Origin: CAJXYS01 sp913063035
Lineage (GTDB): Bacteria; Pseudomonadota; Alphaproteobacteria; Rhodobacterales; Rhodobacteraceae
Assembly: GCF_050586465.1 (NCBI RefSeq)
Contig: NZ_JBOCEG010000001.1
Span: 124,001-188,000 of the forward strand
DNA: 64,000 nt
Direction: 5' to 3'
In this document: one piece after another, positions 7,753-15,419 of the stretch
Numbering within the stretch: position 1 is the first letter of the stretch
How the letters are laid out: each line of letters starts with the position of its first letter
Program-made: the position numbers and the translations under genes
Notes under the pieces: model-generated
Database searches by the model: none
What the model saw: the letters and a program-made list of their open reading frames with translations, nothing else
Told to the model about the DNA's origin: nothing

Positions 7753-8634
7753 ATGGATAACTGGGACGAGATCCGCACCGCATACCAGGTCGCGCGGCAT
7801 GGGACGGTCAGCGCGGCCGCGACGACGCTGGGCGTCCATCACTCCACGGTCATCCGTCATGTCGATGCGCTGGAGGCGCAGCTCGGCGTGAAGCTCTTCC
7901 AGCGTCATGCCCGCGGCTACACCCCGACCGAGGCCGGGCAGGACCTGCTGCAGGTCGCGGCCACCACGGACGACCAGTTCGCCCAGCTCGAGGGACGGTT
8001 GCGCGGCCGCGGCGCGGCCGTCACGGGCGAACTGGTGGTCACGGCCCTGGCCGAGGTGTCGAGCCTGGTCGCCCCGGTTCTGGTCGCGTTCCAGGAACGC
8101 AACCCGGACGTGACCGTGCGCGAGATCGCCGACGAGCGGGTGCTCAAGCTCGAATACGGCGAGGCGCATGTGGCGATCCGCGCGGGCCGCGCGCCGCAGG
8201 AACCCGACAACGTTGTGCAAAAGCTCGCACGGATGCCGGCCGCGGGCTTTGCGCACCGGCGCTACGTATCCAGCCACGGGGAGCTGCGCGATGACGCCGA
8301 TCTCGCGCGGCATCGCTTCATCGGGGTTGGCGGCGAGGATGCCCGCGCGCCGACCGCCGTCTGGATGCGGGCCAACCTGCCGCCGGACCGCATCACCTAT
8401 CACGTCTCGCATCAGCGCGGGGTGCTGGACGCGGTCCGCGCCGGCGGCGGTATCGGCTTCCTGCCGGTCTGGCGCGGCCGCGCGGAGGAAGGCCTGGTCG
8501 AGCTGATGCCCCCGCGGGACGACTGGGCCTCCAATCTCTGGCTGGTGACGCATGTGGACCTTCACCGCACGGCCAAGGTGCAGGGCTTCGTCAAGCTGCT
8601 GAAAGAGGCGGCGCGGGGCTGGCCCGCCGCCTGA
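7753..8634 (+). CDS. LysR-family transcriptional regulator
   Basis: A 293-residue LysR protein: N-terminal winged HTH (residues about 4-62, with ARHGTVSAAATTLGVHHSTV and HVDALEAQLGVKLFQRH) followed by a periplasmic-binding-like effector domain (about 90-290). Unusually for the family, the N-terminus reads DNWDEIRTAYQVA rather than the common L..F..V pattern. An in-frame TTG lies 6 bases upstream of the ATG chosen. Divergent from azoR, so probably an electrophile- or quinone-responsive regulator of it; the effector is unknown. Confidence 0.88.
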   Translation: MDNWDEIRTAYQVARHGTVSAAATTLGVHHSTVIRHVDALEAQLGVKLFQRHARGYTPTEAGQDLLQVAATTDDQFAQLEGRLRGRGAAVTGELVVTALAEVSSLVAPVLVAFQERNPDVTVREIADERVLKLEYGEAHVAIRAGRAPQEPDNVVQKLARMPAAGFAHRRYVSSHGELRDDADLARHRFIGVGGEDARAPTAVWMRANLPPDRITYHVSHQRGVLDAVRAGGGIGFLPVWRGRAEEGLVELMPPRDDWASNLWLVTHVDLHRTAKVQGFVKLLKEAARGWPAA

Positions 8635-8681
8635 TCGCCGGGGTGCTGGCGATCCGGCGCCGGCTGGTCTATGCCTCCCGC

Positions 8682-9608
8682 ATGACACGCCTTTCCTCCT
8701 CCGCCCAGGGGCACCTGGCGATGCTGCTCTTCTCGGCGCTGGTGGCCGGCTCCTTCAGTTTCGGCAGCATGATCGCCAACGATATCGCGCCGGTCGCCGT
8801 GAACGTCGTGCGCTTCGCGCTCGCGGGGGTGATCATCGGCACGGCGGCCGCGCTCGGGCCCGGGATCCGGCGCGCGCATTTCCGCGCGCCCTGGCGCTAC
8901 CTTGTCCTGGGCGGCGTGTTCGCCAGCTATTTCGTGCTGATGTTCGAGGGGCTGAAGACCGCCGCGCCGGTGTCCACCAGCGCGGTCTTTACCCTGACGC
9001 CGGTCATGTCGGCCGTGTTCGGCTGGCTGGTGCTGCGCCAGGTCACCACGCCGCGCATGGCGCTGGCGCTGTCCATCGGCGCGGCGGGCGCGCTCTGGGT
9101 GATCTTCCGCGCCGATCTCGCGGCGCTGGTCGCCTTCGATCTAGGGCGGGGCGAGGCGATCTATTTCGTCGGCTGCATCGCGCATGCGCTCTATCCGCCG
9201 CTGGTGGCGCGGCTGAACCGCGGCGAGCCGGCGCTGGTCTTCACCTTCGGAATGATGATCGGGGCGATCGCGCTGATGGGGCTCTATGGCTGGGAGTCCC
9301 TGCGCGCGACCGACTGGGCGGCGCTGCCGGCCCATGTCTGGGCCGTGCTGGCCTATCTCGCGGTCTTCGCCAGCGCCGCCACCTTCGTGCTGCTTCAGAT
9401 CGGTTCGATGCGGCTGCCCTCGGCCAAGGTCATGGCCTACACCTACCTGACGCCAAGCTGGGTCACCCTGCTGCAGGTCGCGCTCGGCAAGGAGACGCCT
9501 TCGGCGCTGGTGCTGGCCGGGGTGGGGCTGTCGGCCGTGGCGCTGGTGCTGCTGCTCAAGGACGAGGGCGGGGCCGATCCGTCCAAGCCGTCAGTCCGCG
9601 CGGTCTGA
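8682..9608 (+). CDS. DMT-superfamily (EamA) transporter
   Basis: A 308-residue inner-membrane protein with about ten transmembrane helices arranged as two EamA repeats (for example LAMLLFSALVAGSFSFGSMI near the start and VWAVLAYLAVFASAATFVLL in the second half). Such proteins usually export metabolites or amino acids; the substrate is unknown. An in-frame GTG at 8643 would add 13 residues and neither start has a strong ribosome-binding site. The gene follows lysR by 47 bases on the same strand. Its last 18 bases overlap the 3' end of the convergent arsR-like gene. Confidence 0.85.
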   Translation: MTRLSSSAQGHLAMLLFSALVAGSFSFGSMIANDIAPVAVNVVRFALAGVIIGTAAALGPGIRRAHFRAPWRYLVLGGVFASYFVLMFEGLKTAAPVSTSAVFTLTPVMSAVFGWLVLRQVTTPRMALALSIGAAGALWVIFRADLAALVAFDLGRGEAIYFVGCIAHALYPPLVARLNRGEPALVFTFGMMIGAIALMGLYGWESLRATDWAALPAHVWAVLAYLAVFASAATFVLLQIGSMRLPSAKVMAYTYLTPSWVTLLQVALGKETPSALVLAGVGLSAVALVLLLKDEGGADPSKPSVRAV

Positions 9609-9941
9609 CCCGCCGGACGGGCCGTCGATCTCTGCCTCCAGGAACCGCTCGAAGGCATCGAGGTTCACCGCCTCGAACTGGCCGAAGCTCTGCATCCAGA
9701 TCGAGGCGTCGCGCAGCGCGTCGGGTTCCAGCTTGCACCATTTCACCCGGCCGCGTTTCTCCTGCGAGATGAGACCCGCCCGGGTGAGGATGCCGAGATG
9801 CTTCGAGATCGCCGCCAGCGACATCTCGAACGGCTCGGCCACGTCGGTGACCGCCATGTCGTCCTCGAGGAGCATGGTCAGGATCTCGCGCCGGGTGCGG
9901 TCGGCCAGCGCCGCGAAGACATGATCGAGCGGGTCCGTCAT
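9591..9941 (-). CDS. ArsR/SmtB-family winged-helix regulator (non-metal type)
   Basis: A 116-residue ArsR-type repressor with the HTH core AALADRTRREILTMLLEDD, the recognition helix MSLAAISKHLGILTRAGLI and a winged strand KRGRVKWCKLEPD. It lacks the CxC metal site in the recognition helix, so it probably does not sense thiophilic metals. A perfect inverted repeat at 9974-9989, 33 bases upstream of the start, is a likely autoregulatory operator. No companion SRPBCC/AHSA1 gene is adjacent, although this subgroup often has one. Convergent with the EamA gene, overlapping by 18 bases. Confidence 0.85.
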   Translation of the reverse strand: MTDPLDHVFAALADRTRREILTMLLEDDMAVTDVAEPFEMSLAAISKHLGILTRAGLISQEKRGRVKWCKLEPDALRDASIWMQSFGQFEAVNLDAFERFLEAEIDGPSGGSDRAD

Positions 9942-9973
9942 GGGCAGGCCATTAGGACCGGCCCCGCCCATCG

Positions 9974-9989
9974 TCAACCGTTTGGTTGA
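9974..9989. promoter_or_regulatory. Inverted repeat TCAACC-N4-GGTTGA upstream of arsR-like gene
   Basis: A perfect 6-4-6 dyad (TCAACC 9974-9979, GGTTGA 9984-9989). It resembles the AACC..GGTT operators of ArsR repressors of this subgroup and lies in the leader of the adjacent regulator gene. Confidence 0.55.
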
Positions 9990-10093
9990 ATATGGCCTTT
10001 TGCCCGGATTCCACGCCGCAGCGCCGCATCGCGCTTGTGCCCGCATGTCGCAGGCTTTTAAAAATACAGCAAAAACAGTTATTTATGCGGCCG

Positions 10094-10142
10094 TTAAGAC
10101 ATGCGTAACGCGCTTGACTCGGACCACCCCCCTTTCTAGGTT
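10094..10142 (+). promoter_or_regulatory. Promoter of the atpIBEF'F operon, with CtrA-like box
   Basis: A sigma-70 type promoter is readable: TTGACT (10114-10119), 17-base spacer, TAGGTT (10137-10142), giving a start near 10149, 21 bases ahead of atpI. Just upstream, TTAA-N7-GTAAC (10094-10109) differs in one base from the alphaproteobacterial CtrA box TTAA-N7-TTAAC. A strikingly AT-rich patch (about 10055-10088) precedes it and could act as an UP element. Confidence 0.6.
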
Positions 10143-10169
10143 CCGCGCAACTGCCAAAGGGGGTGGCGC

Positions 10170-10550
10170 ATGTCCGACGGGCCCGATCCGGAGCGTCTCA
10201 AGGCGCTCGAGGACAAGCTCGCCAAGCTCCGCGGCAAGAAGCCCGTCGGCCCGCGCGCCGGGGGGCACGCCACCCACGCCCATGCCGGGTGGCGAATGGT
10301 GACAGAGCTCGTGACGGGGATCGTCATGGGGTTCGGCATCGGATGGGGGCTCGACAGCCTTTTCGGCACGCTGCCGATCCTGATGGTGCTGTTCACGATG
10401 CTGGGGTTCGCGGCGGGCGTCCGGGTGATGCTGGGCACCGCGCGGGAGATCCAGGGATACAGCCAGGACGCCGAGGCGCCCGGCACGGACGACACGGCCC
10501 CCGACCGGACGGGGCAAGAGAAGGGGAACGCAGGTGGCGACGGAAGCTGA
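10170..10550 (+). CDS. atpI: F0F1 ATP synthase subunit I (AtpI)
   Basis: A 126-residue accessory membrane protein with a charged N-terminus (MSDGPDPERLKALEDKLAKLRGKK) and two transmembrane helices (about residues 43-64 and 70-88). AtpI/AtpQ-type proteins assist c-ring assembly or Mg2+ handling in the F0 sector. It is the first gene of the operon, with an AGGGGG ribosome-binding site, and its end overlaps the atpB start by 17 bases. Confidence 0.9.
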   Translation: MSDGPDPERLKALEDKLAKLRGKKPVGPRAGGHATHAHAGWRMVTELVTGIVMGFGIGWGLDSLFGTLPILMVLFTMLGFAAGVRVMLGTAREIQGYSQDAEAPGTDDTAPDRTGQEKGNAGGDGS

Positions 10551-11286
10551 AGGCGGCGGTATCAAAATCGATCCGATGGGGCAGTTCGTGGTCGAACCCC
10601 TGTTCGGGGGCGATCACGTGGCATGGTACACCCCGACCAACGTGACGCTCTGGATGGCGATCACGGTGCTGGCGGTGATCGTGCTGCTGGTGCTGGGAAC
10701 GCGGGGCCGGGCCATCGTGCCGTCGCGCTCGCAATCCGTTGCCGAGCTGACCTACGGCTTCATCCACCAGATGATCGAGGACGTCGCCGGCAAGGACGGC
10801 CTGAAGTACTTCCCCTACATCATGACGCTGTTCCTGTTCATCGTGTTCGGGAACACGCTGGGCCTGTTGCCGACCGCCTTCACCACCACCTCGCATCTCG
10901 CGGTGACGGGCGTGCTGGCGCTGCTGGTCTTCGTGACGGTCACCGTGATCGGCTTCGTCAAGAACGGCGCCTCGTTCCTGTCGCTCTTCTGGGTGTCGGC
11001 CGCGCCGCTCGCGCTGCGCCCGGTCCTGGCGGTGATCGAGCTGATTTCCTACTTCGTGCGGCCGGTCAGCCATTCCGTCCGTCTGATGGGCAACATGATG
11101 GCCGGCCACGCGGTCATCAAGGTGTTCGCCGGCTTTGCCGGGGCACTCGGGCTCGGCGCGGTCTTCCCGGTCGTGGCGATCGTGGCGATCTACGGGCTGG
11201 AGGTCATGGTGGCCTTCGTCCAGGCCTATGTCTTTACCATCCTGACCTGCGTCTATCTCAAGGACGCGCTGCACCCGCATCACTGA
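10534..11286 (+). CDS. atpB: F0F1 ATP synthase subunit a
   Basis: A 250-residue membrane subunit forming the proton half-channels against the c-ring. The hallmark SHSVRLMGNMMAGH segment places the essential arginine at residue 183, and about six helices are apparent. The GTG start at 10534 is favoured by an AGAAGGGG Shine-Dalgarno 8 bases upstream, although it overlaps atpI; a start at the internal Met 15 is the alternative. Confidence 0.95.
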   Translation: MATEAEGGGIKIDPMGQFVVEPLFGGDHVAWYTPTNVTLWMAITVLAVIVLLVLGTRGRAIVPSRSQSVAELTYGFIHQMIEDVAGKDGLKYFPYIMTLFLFIVFGNTLGLLPTAFTTTSHLAVTGVLALLVFVTVTVIGFVKNGASFLSLFWVSAAPLALRPVLAVIELISYFVRPVSHSVRLMGNMMAGHAVIKVFAGFAGALGLGAVFPVVAIVAIYGLEVMVAFVQAYVFTILTCVYLKDALHPHH

Positions 11287-11334
11287 CGGTCAGGCCCCCA
11301 AACACAGCCAATTCCAACGCAAGGAGATACGGAT

Positions 11335-11571
11335 ATGGAAGGCGATATCGCACAAATGGGTCAATTCATCGGTGCCGGCCTCGCCGGTATCGGTTCGGGC
11401 GCCGCGGCCATCGGTGTGGGCCACGTTGCCGGCAACTTCCTGGCCGGCGCGCTGCGCAACCCCTCGGCTGCCGCGTCGCAGACCGCGACCCTGTTCATCG
11501 GCATCGCGTTCGCCGAAGCGCTCGGGATCTTCTCGTTCCTCGTCGCGCTTCTGCTGATGTTCGCCGTCTGA
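11335..11571 (+). CDS. atpE: F0F1 ATP synthase subunit c
   Basis: A 78-residue hairpin of two transmembrane helices joined by the polar loop ALRNPSAA. Glutamate 61 (in IAFAEALGIF) is the ion-carrying carboxylate, and the glycine-rich first helix (GAGLAGIGSGAAAIGVG) packs the ring. No sodium-binding signature is evident, so proton coupling is expected. It is preceded by an AAGGAGA ribosome-binding site. Confidence 0.97.
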   Translation: MEGDIAQMGQFIGAGLAGIGSGAAAIGVGHVAGNFLAGALRNPSAAASQTATLFIGIAFAEALGIFSFLVALLLMFAV

Positions 11572-11651
11572 TCGCCTGCGAACCAGTCCAGACGCCGGAC
11601 GGCGCGCCATCGGGCGCCCGTCCGGTGTAATATCGGTTCCAGGAGGGAAAC

Positions 11652-12185
11652 ATGGCAACAGAGGCACAAGGGGCCGAGGCCGCCGGCAATGCACCGGGCA
11701 TGCCGCAGCTGGATTTCTCGACCTTCCCCAACCAGATCTTCTGGCTGCTGGTCACCCTGGTGGTCATCTACCTTGTCCTGAACAAGGTGGCGCTGCCGCG
11801 GATCGCCAGCGTTCTGTCCGAACGGCAGGGCACGATCGCCAATGATCTGGCCGCGGCCGAAGAGCTCAAGGGCAAGGCCGGCGAAGCGGAAGAAGCCTAC
11901 AAGAAGGCGCTTGCGGATGCGCGCGCCGAAGCGAACCGCATAATCGCCGATGCCAAGGCCGAGATCCAGAAGGATCTCGACGCAGCGACCGAGAAGGCCG
12001 ACGCGGAGATTGCCGCGAAATCCGCGGAATCGGAAAAGCGGATCGGCGAGATCCGCGCGAGCGCGATGGAAAACGTCGAGGCCGTCGCCAAGGACACCGC
12101 GATAGAGGTCGTGCGGGCCGTTCTGCCCGCCGCCGAAGACGCGTCCGCGGTGGACAAGGCCGTCGACCAGCGGCTGAAAGGGTGA
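11652..12185 (+). CDS. atpF': F0F1 ATP synthase subunit b' (second b-type stator)
   Basis: A 177-residue b-type subunit: short N-terminus, one transmembrane helix (about 27-47, QIFWLLVTLVVIYLVLNKVAL), then a long Ala/Glu/Lys-rich coiled coil. It pairs with the second b subunit encoded next to form a heterodimeric peripheral stalk, the arrangement known in photosynthetic and many other alphaproteobacteria. The b' assignment rests on gene order. Its stop overlaps a possible GTG start of the next gene. Confidence 0.92.
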   Translation: MATEAQGAEAAGNAPGMPQLDFSTFPNQIFWLLVTLVVIYLVLNKVALPRIASVLSERQGTIANDLAAAEELKGKAGEAEEAYKKALADARAEANRIIADAKAEIQKDLDAATEKADAEIAAKSAESEKRIGEIRASAMENVEAVAKDTAIEVVRAVLPAAEDASAVDKAVDQRLKG

Positions 12186-12190
12186 GCGCC

Positions 12191-12754
12191 ATGAAGAGAC
12201 TTCTGACACTCACCGCCGGCGCCACCGCGGCGGCCACGCCGGCCCTGGCGGCGTCGGGGCCGTTCTTCTCGCTTGCCAACACCGACTTCGTGGTGCTCAT
12301 CGCGTTCCTGCTGTTCATCGGCGTGCTGGTCTACTTCAAGGTGCCGTCGCTGCTGGGCGGCATGCTCGACAAGCGGGCCGAGACCATCCGCAGCGAACTC
12401 GAGGAAGCCAAGGCGCTGCGCGAAGAGGCGCAGGCGGTGCTGGCCTCCTACGAGCGCAAGCAGAAGGAAGTGGCCGAACAGTCCGAGCGGATCATCAAGA
12501 ACGCCAAGGACGAGGCCGCCGCCGCCGCCGAGGAAGCCAAGGCCGAACTGAAGCGTTCGATCGAACGTCGCCTTCAGGCGGCCGAGGAACAGATCGCCTC
12601 GGCCGAGAACGCCGCGATCCGCGATGTGCGCGAGCGGGCGATCCAGGTCGCGGTCTCCGCCGCGGCCGAGGTGATCGCCCAGAAGATGTCGGCCAGCGAT
12701 GCGAACAAGCTGATCGACTCGGCCATCGACGACGTCAAAGCCAAGCTGCACTGA
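12191..12754 (+). CDS. atpF: F0F1 ATP synthase subunit b
   Basis: A 187-residue b subunit. The first ~20 residues (MKRLLTLTAGATAAATPALAA) look like a cleavable signal sequence ahead of the transmembrane helix (about 30-50), followed by a long helical stalk. The ATG at 12191 has AAAGGG 8 bases upstream; an in-frame GTG at 12182 that overlaps the b' stop is the alternative. It is the last gene before a strong terminator. The F1 genes (atpHAGDC) are not in the window, matching the split ATP synthase operons of this group. Confidence 0.92.
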   Translation: MKRLLTLTAGATAAATPALAASGPFFSLANTDFVVLIAFLLFIGVLVYFKVPSLLGGMLDKRAETIRSELEEAKALREEAQAVLASYERKQKEVAEQSERIIKNAKDEAAAAAEEAKAELKRSIERRLQAAEEQIASAENAAIRDVRERAIQVAVSAAAEVIAQKMSASDANKLIDSAIDDVKAKLH

Positions 12755-12777
12755 TCCGGACATCGGAGCGGTGCGCG

Positions 12778-12806
12778 CGGCCCGGCCCCCGTGGCCGGGC
12801 CGTTTT
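12778..12806 (+). terminator. Intrinsic terminator of the atp operon
   Basis: A perfect 10-bp GC stem (12778-12787 with 12793-12802, 5-base loop) followed by TTTT, 23 bases after the atpF stop. Confidence 0.85.
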
Positions 12807-12820
12807 CGTGTCGGGACGGG

Positions 12821-13594
12821 TCAGGCGTCGCGGCCGGTTTCGTGCTCGAAGCGGAGCCGCGCGATGGCCTCGTTGCGCTCGGTCCGTTTTTGGTCGCTCA
12901 GCGCCTGTTCGACATAGTCGAGATGCGCCTCCACGGCCGCGCGCGCGGCTTTCGGGTCGCGCGCCTGCAGCGCGGTGTTGATCGCCCGGTGCTGGTCGAG
13001 CAGCGCCTCGCGCGTCGTGCGTTGCTGGAACATGACCTGGCGGTTGTAGAAGACGCCTTCGCGCAGCATCTGGAACATCGAGCGCATCATGTGCAGCATC
13101 ACGACGTTGTGGCTCGCCTCGATGATCGCCATGTGGAACTCGGCGTCGAGCCGGGCCTCGTCGGCCGGGTTGCGCTTGCCGTGGGCGGCTTCCATCTTGC
13201 GCAGCACCGCGTCCACCACGGCGAGATCGGTGTCCGATCCAAGCCGGGCCGCGCGCTCGGCCGCGAGCCCCTCGAGATCGCGGCGGAAACTCACATAATC
13301 GAAGAGGGCTTCGTCATGGGTGGCGAAAAGCTCGATCAGCGGCGGCGCGAAGGCCGAGCCGAGCACGTCGGCCACGAAGACCCCGGCGCCGGCCCGCGTC
13401 GTCAGCAGGCCGCGGTGCTGCAGTTCCGACAGGGCCTCGCGCAGGCTGGGGCGCGAGACGCCCATGCGATCGGCGAGTTCCCGCTCTGACGGCAGGCGCT
13501 CTCCGGGGCGCAGGATACCGCGCAGGATCAACTGCTCGATCTGGCGGATGACGGCGGCGGAGAGCTTTTCGGACTGGACCTGGCGAAACGGCAT
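12821..13594 (-). CDS. GntR/FadR-family (FCD) regulator, candidate glycolate/hydroxyacid regulator
   Basis: A 257-residue GntR regulator: winged HTH at residues ~1-70 (GERLPSERELADRMGVSRPSLREALSELQHRGLLTTRAGAGVFV) and an all-helical FCD ligand domain (~90-235) with conserved metal/ligand residues in DAEFHMAI, a His in ASHN and DQHRAI. Similar proteins include LldR, GlcC and PdhR, which respond to 2-hydroxy acids or pyruvate. Its own promoter carries a 21-base dyad (13608-13628) that recurs with 17 identities over the glcD -10 region, so it is a good candidate regulator of glcDEF. An upstream in-frame TTG would place the start inside that operator; the ATG is preferred. Confidence 0.88.
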   Translation of the reverse strand: MPFRQVQSEKLSAAVIRQIEQLILRGILRPGERLPSERELADRMGVSRPSLREALSELQHRGLLTTRAGAGVFVADVLGSAFAPPLIELFATHDEALFDYVSFRRDLEGLAAERAARLGSDTDLAVVDAVLRKMEAAHGKRNPADEARLDAEFHMAIIEASHNVVMLHMMRSMFQMLREGVFYNRQVMFQQRTTREALLDQHRAINTALQARDPKAARAAVEAHLDYVEQALSDQKRTERNEAIARLRFEHETGRDA

Positions 13595-13607
13595 GAATTT
13601 TCCCTGA

Positions 13608-13644
13608 TTGGTCAAAACATATGACCACCATGATGCCGAGGCAA
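13608..13644 (-). promoter_or_regulatory. Promoter and operator dyad of the GntR regulator gene
   Basis: Read on the minus strand: TTGCCT (13644-13639), 17-base spacer, TATGTT (13621-13616), with a start near 13609 and the ATG at 13594. The -10 lies between the arms of TGGTCA-N7-TGACCA (13627-13622 and 13614-13609). The 21-base segment 13628-13608 matches the glcD promoter segment 36539-36559 at 17 positions in the same orientation to transcription, which implies autoregulation. Confidence 0.65.
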
Positions 13645-13674
13645 GGAAAAGGGGCCGCGCCGTGGCGCGGCCCC
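13643..13674 (-). terminator. Intrinsic terminator after the OmpA-like gene
   Basis: On the minus strand an 11-bp perfect stem (13674-13664 with 13661-13651, very short loop) is followed by TTTTCCTT, 21 bases beyond the stop of the OmpA-like gene. The T stretch abuts the -35 box of the GntR gene. Confidence 0.75.
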
Positions 13675-13694
13675 CCGCCTGCGATCCGTTCCGA

Positions 13695-14354
13695 TCAGGT
13701 GTTCGGGCGGATGATGATTTCCACCCGTCGGTTCTGCTGGCGGCCCTCGGCCGTCAGGTTCGAGGCGACCGGGGCGCTCTCGCCGCGGCCATAGGCGCGG
13801 ATGCGCGACGGCCGGACGCCGGCGCCGATCAGAACGTCGGCCACGGACGCGGCCCGCCGCGCCGAGAGATCCTGGTTATAGGCCGCGGTGCCGGTATTGT
13901 CGGTATGCCCGATCACGTCCACCGTGGTGTCGGGATAGCTCTGCAGGCTGCGCGCCAGTTCGCGCAGATCGGCGCGCAGGGTGCTGGTGACGTAGGTGCT
14001 GTCGACATCGAACAGGATATCCTGCGGCATGGTCACGACGAGTTCCTCGCCGGTGTTGACCACGGTCACGCGGTCGTCCATCGCCGCCCGCAACTCGCGT
14101 GCCTGCCTGTCGAGCTGCTGGCCGACGACGCCGCCGACGGCCGCGCCGACACCGGCGCCGACCGCGCCCTTGATCAGGCGGTCACGGGTGTCGTCACCCT
14201 GGGTGAGGCCGAAGATGCCGCCGAGCATGGCGCCCATCACCGCGCCTTCCTGGGTGCGATTGCGTTCGGGCTGGGGATTGTTGGGATCGACGCAGGCGGT
14301 CAGGGCCATCAGGCCGGCCGTCGCGACGATAAGGGGGGTGCGTGTCTTGATCAT
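13695..14354 (-). CDS. OmpA-family peptidoglycan-associated lipoprotein
   Basis: A 219-residue envelope protein. The N-terminus is a lipoprotein signal with lipobox LTAC (acylated Cys about residue 20). It is followed by a glycine-zipper-like region (GAVMGAMLGGIFGL and GAVGAGVGAAVGGVVG, residues ~38-80) and a C-terminal OmpA domain (~110-215) with the peptidoglycan-binding pattern GHTDNTGTAAYNQDLSARRAASV. It probably anchors the outer membrane to the cell wall. Single gene with its own terminator; the start at 14354 is set by the signal peptide. Confidence 0.88.
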   Translation of the reverse strand: MIKTRTPLIVATAGLMALTACVDPNNPQPERNRTQEGAVMGAMLGGIFGLTQGDDTRDRLIKGAVGAGVGAAVGGVVGQQLDRQARELRAAMDDRVTVVNTGEELVVTMPQDILFDVDSTYVTSTLRADLRELARSLQSYPDTTVDVIGHTDNTGTAAYNQDLSARRAASVADVLIGAGVRPSRIRAYGRGESAPVASNLTAEGRQQNRRVEIIIRPNT

Positions 14355-14421
14355 TGGTCTTTCCCGGGTTGATCCTGCCCCAAGATCTACCAGCATCGGC
14401 AAAAGGTTGCACCACTGGAAG

Positions 14422-15282
14422 TCACGTTTCGGCAGCTTCCCGCATATCGGCCCGCGCGCCTTCCCAGGCCAGCAGGGCCCGCTTCACCCGCACGCCCCAG
14501 TGATATCCCCCCAGCGCCCCCGATTTCCGGAGCGCCCGGTGACAGGGAATCAGGAAACCGACCGGGTTCCGCCCGACCGCCGTGCCGACGGCGCGCACCG
14601 CGCCGGGGCTGCCGATGGCGCGCGCGATCTCGGAATAGGTGGTGACGTGGCCTTCGGGGACCGCCAGCAGCGCCTCCCAGACCTTGATCTGGAACGGTGC
14701 GCCGATCAGGTGAAGCCGCGCCTCGCCGCGCCGCCGGAAGGCGGCGTCGACCCAGGGCGCGATTCGGTCCGGATCCTCGACATGGCGCGCGGCCGGCCAG
14801 CGCGCCCGCAGATCGGCCAGCGCCGCGTCGGGCCCGGTCTCGGCGGCGAACGCCAGGCCGCAGAGCCCCGTGTCGGTGCCCATGGCGACGACCTCTCCGA
14901 AGGGGCTGTCGAACCGCCCCCAGGCGATGGAGAGCCCCGCGCCGCCGCGGGCGTAGTCCCCCGGGGTCATCGCTTCCCACCTGAGGAACAGGTCATGCAG
15001 CCGCCCTGTGCCCGAGAGTCCCGTCGCATGTGCCGTGTCCAGCAGGGTGAAGCGCTCGCGCAGCATCCGCCGGGCCTGGTCGAGGGTCAGGTATTGCTGG
15101 TAGCGCTTCGGCGACACGCCGACCCAGCGCGAGAAGAGCCGCTGGAAATGCGCCGGGCTCATGCCGAGCGCGGCGGCGAGCTCTTCCAGCGACAGGCCGT
15201 GATCGGCGCCGTCGATGATCTCGATGGCCCGGGCCATGACCCTGTAATGATAAGCGCTGTCCGTCTCTGCCATGCCGTCCAT
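14422..15282 (-). CDS. AraC-HTH / O6-methylguanine-DNA methyltransferase fusion (Ada-like)
   Basis: A 286-residue protein combining an AraC-type HTH (residues ~18-100, with LAAALGMSPAHFQRLFSRWVGVSPKRYQQYL) and a C-terminal alkyltransferase domain ending in the suicide motif IPCHRAL (acceptor Cys 247) and a conserved Arg helix. It lacks Ada's N-terminal Zn/methylphosphotriester domain, so methyl transfer to Cys 247 would repair O6-alkylguanine, and the HTH may regulate in a different way. A GGGAGGA ribosome-binding site supports the start at 15282; it is divergent from nth, so two DNA-repair genes share a control region. Confidence 0.88.
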   Translation of the reverse strand: MDGMAETDSAYHYRVMARAIEIIDGADHGLSLEELAAALGMSPAHFQRLFSRWVGVSPKRYQQYLTLDQARRMLRERFTLLDTAHATGLSGTGRLHDLFLRWEAMTPGDYARGGAGLSIAWGRFDSPFGEVVAMGTDTGLCGLAFAAETGPDAALADLRARWPAARHVEDPDRIAPWVDAAFRRRGEARLHLIGAPFQIKVWEALLAVPEGHVTTYSEIARAIGSPGAVRAVGTAVGRNPVGFLIPCHRALRKSGALGGYHWGVRVKRALLAWEGARADMREAAET

Positions 15283-15419
15283 TGCATCCTCCCGGTGCCG
15301 GGCTGTCCAGACCGAGCCATAGCCGCGCCGGCCGGATCCCGCGACCCGGAAGCTGCGCAAAGGTCGCGGCCACGGTCTCGGGACTTGCCCCGGCCGGGCC
15401 GAGCGGGCAAGAGAAACCC

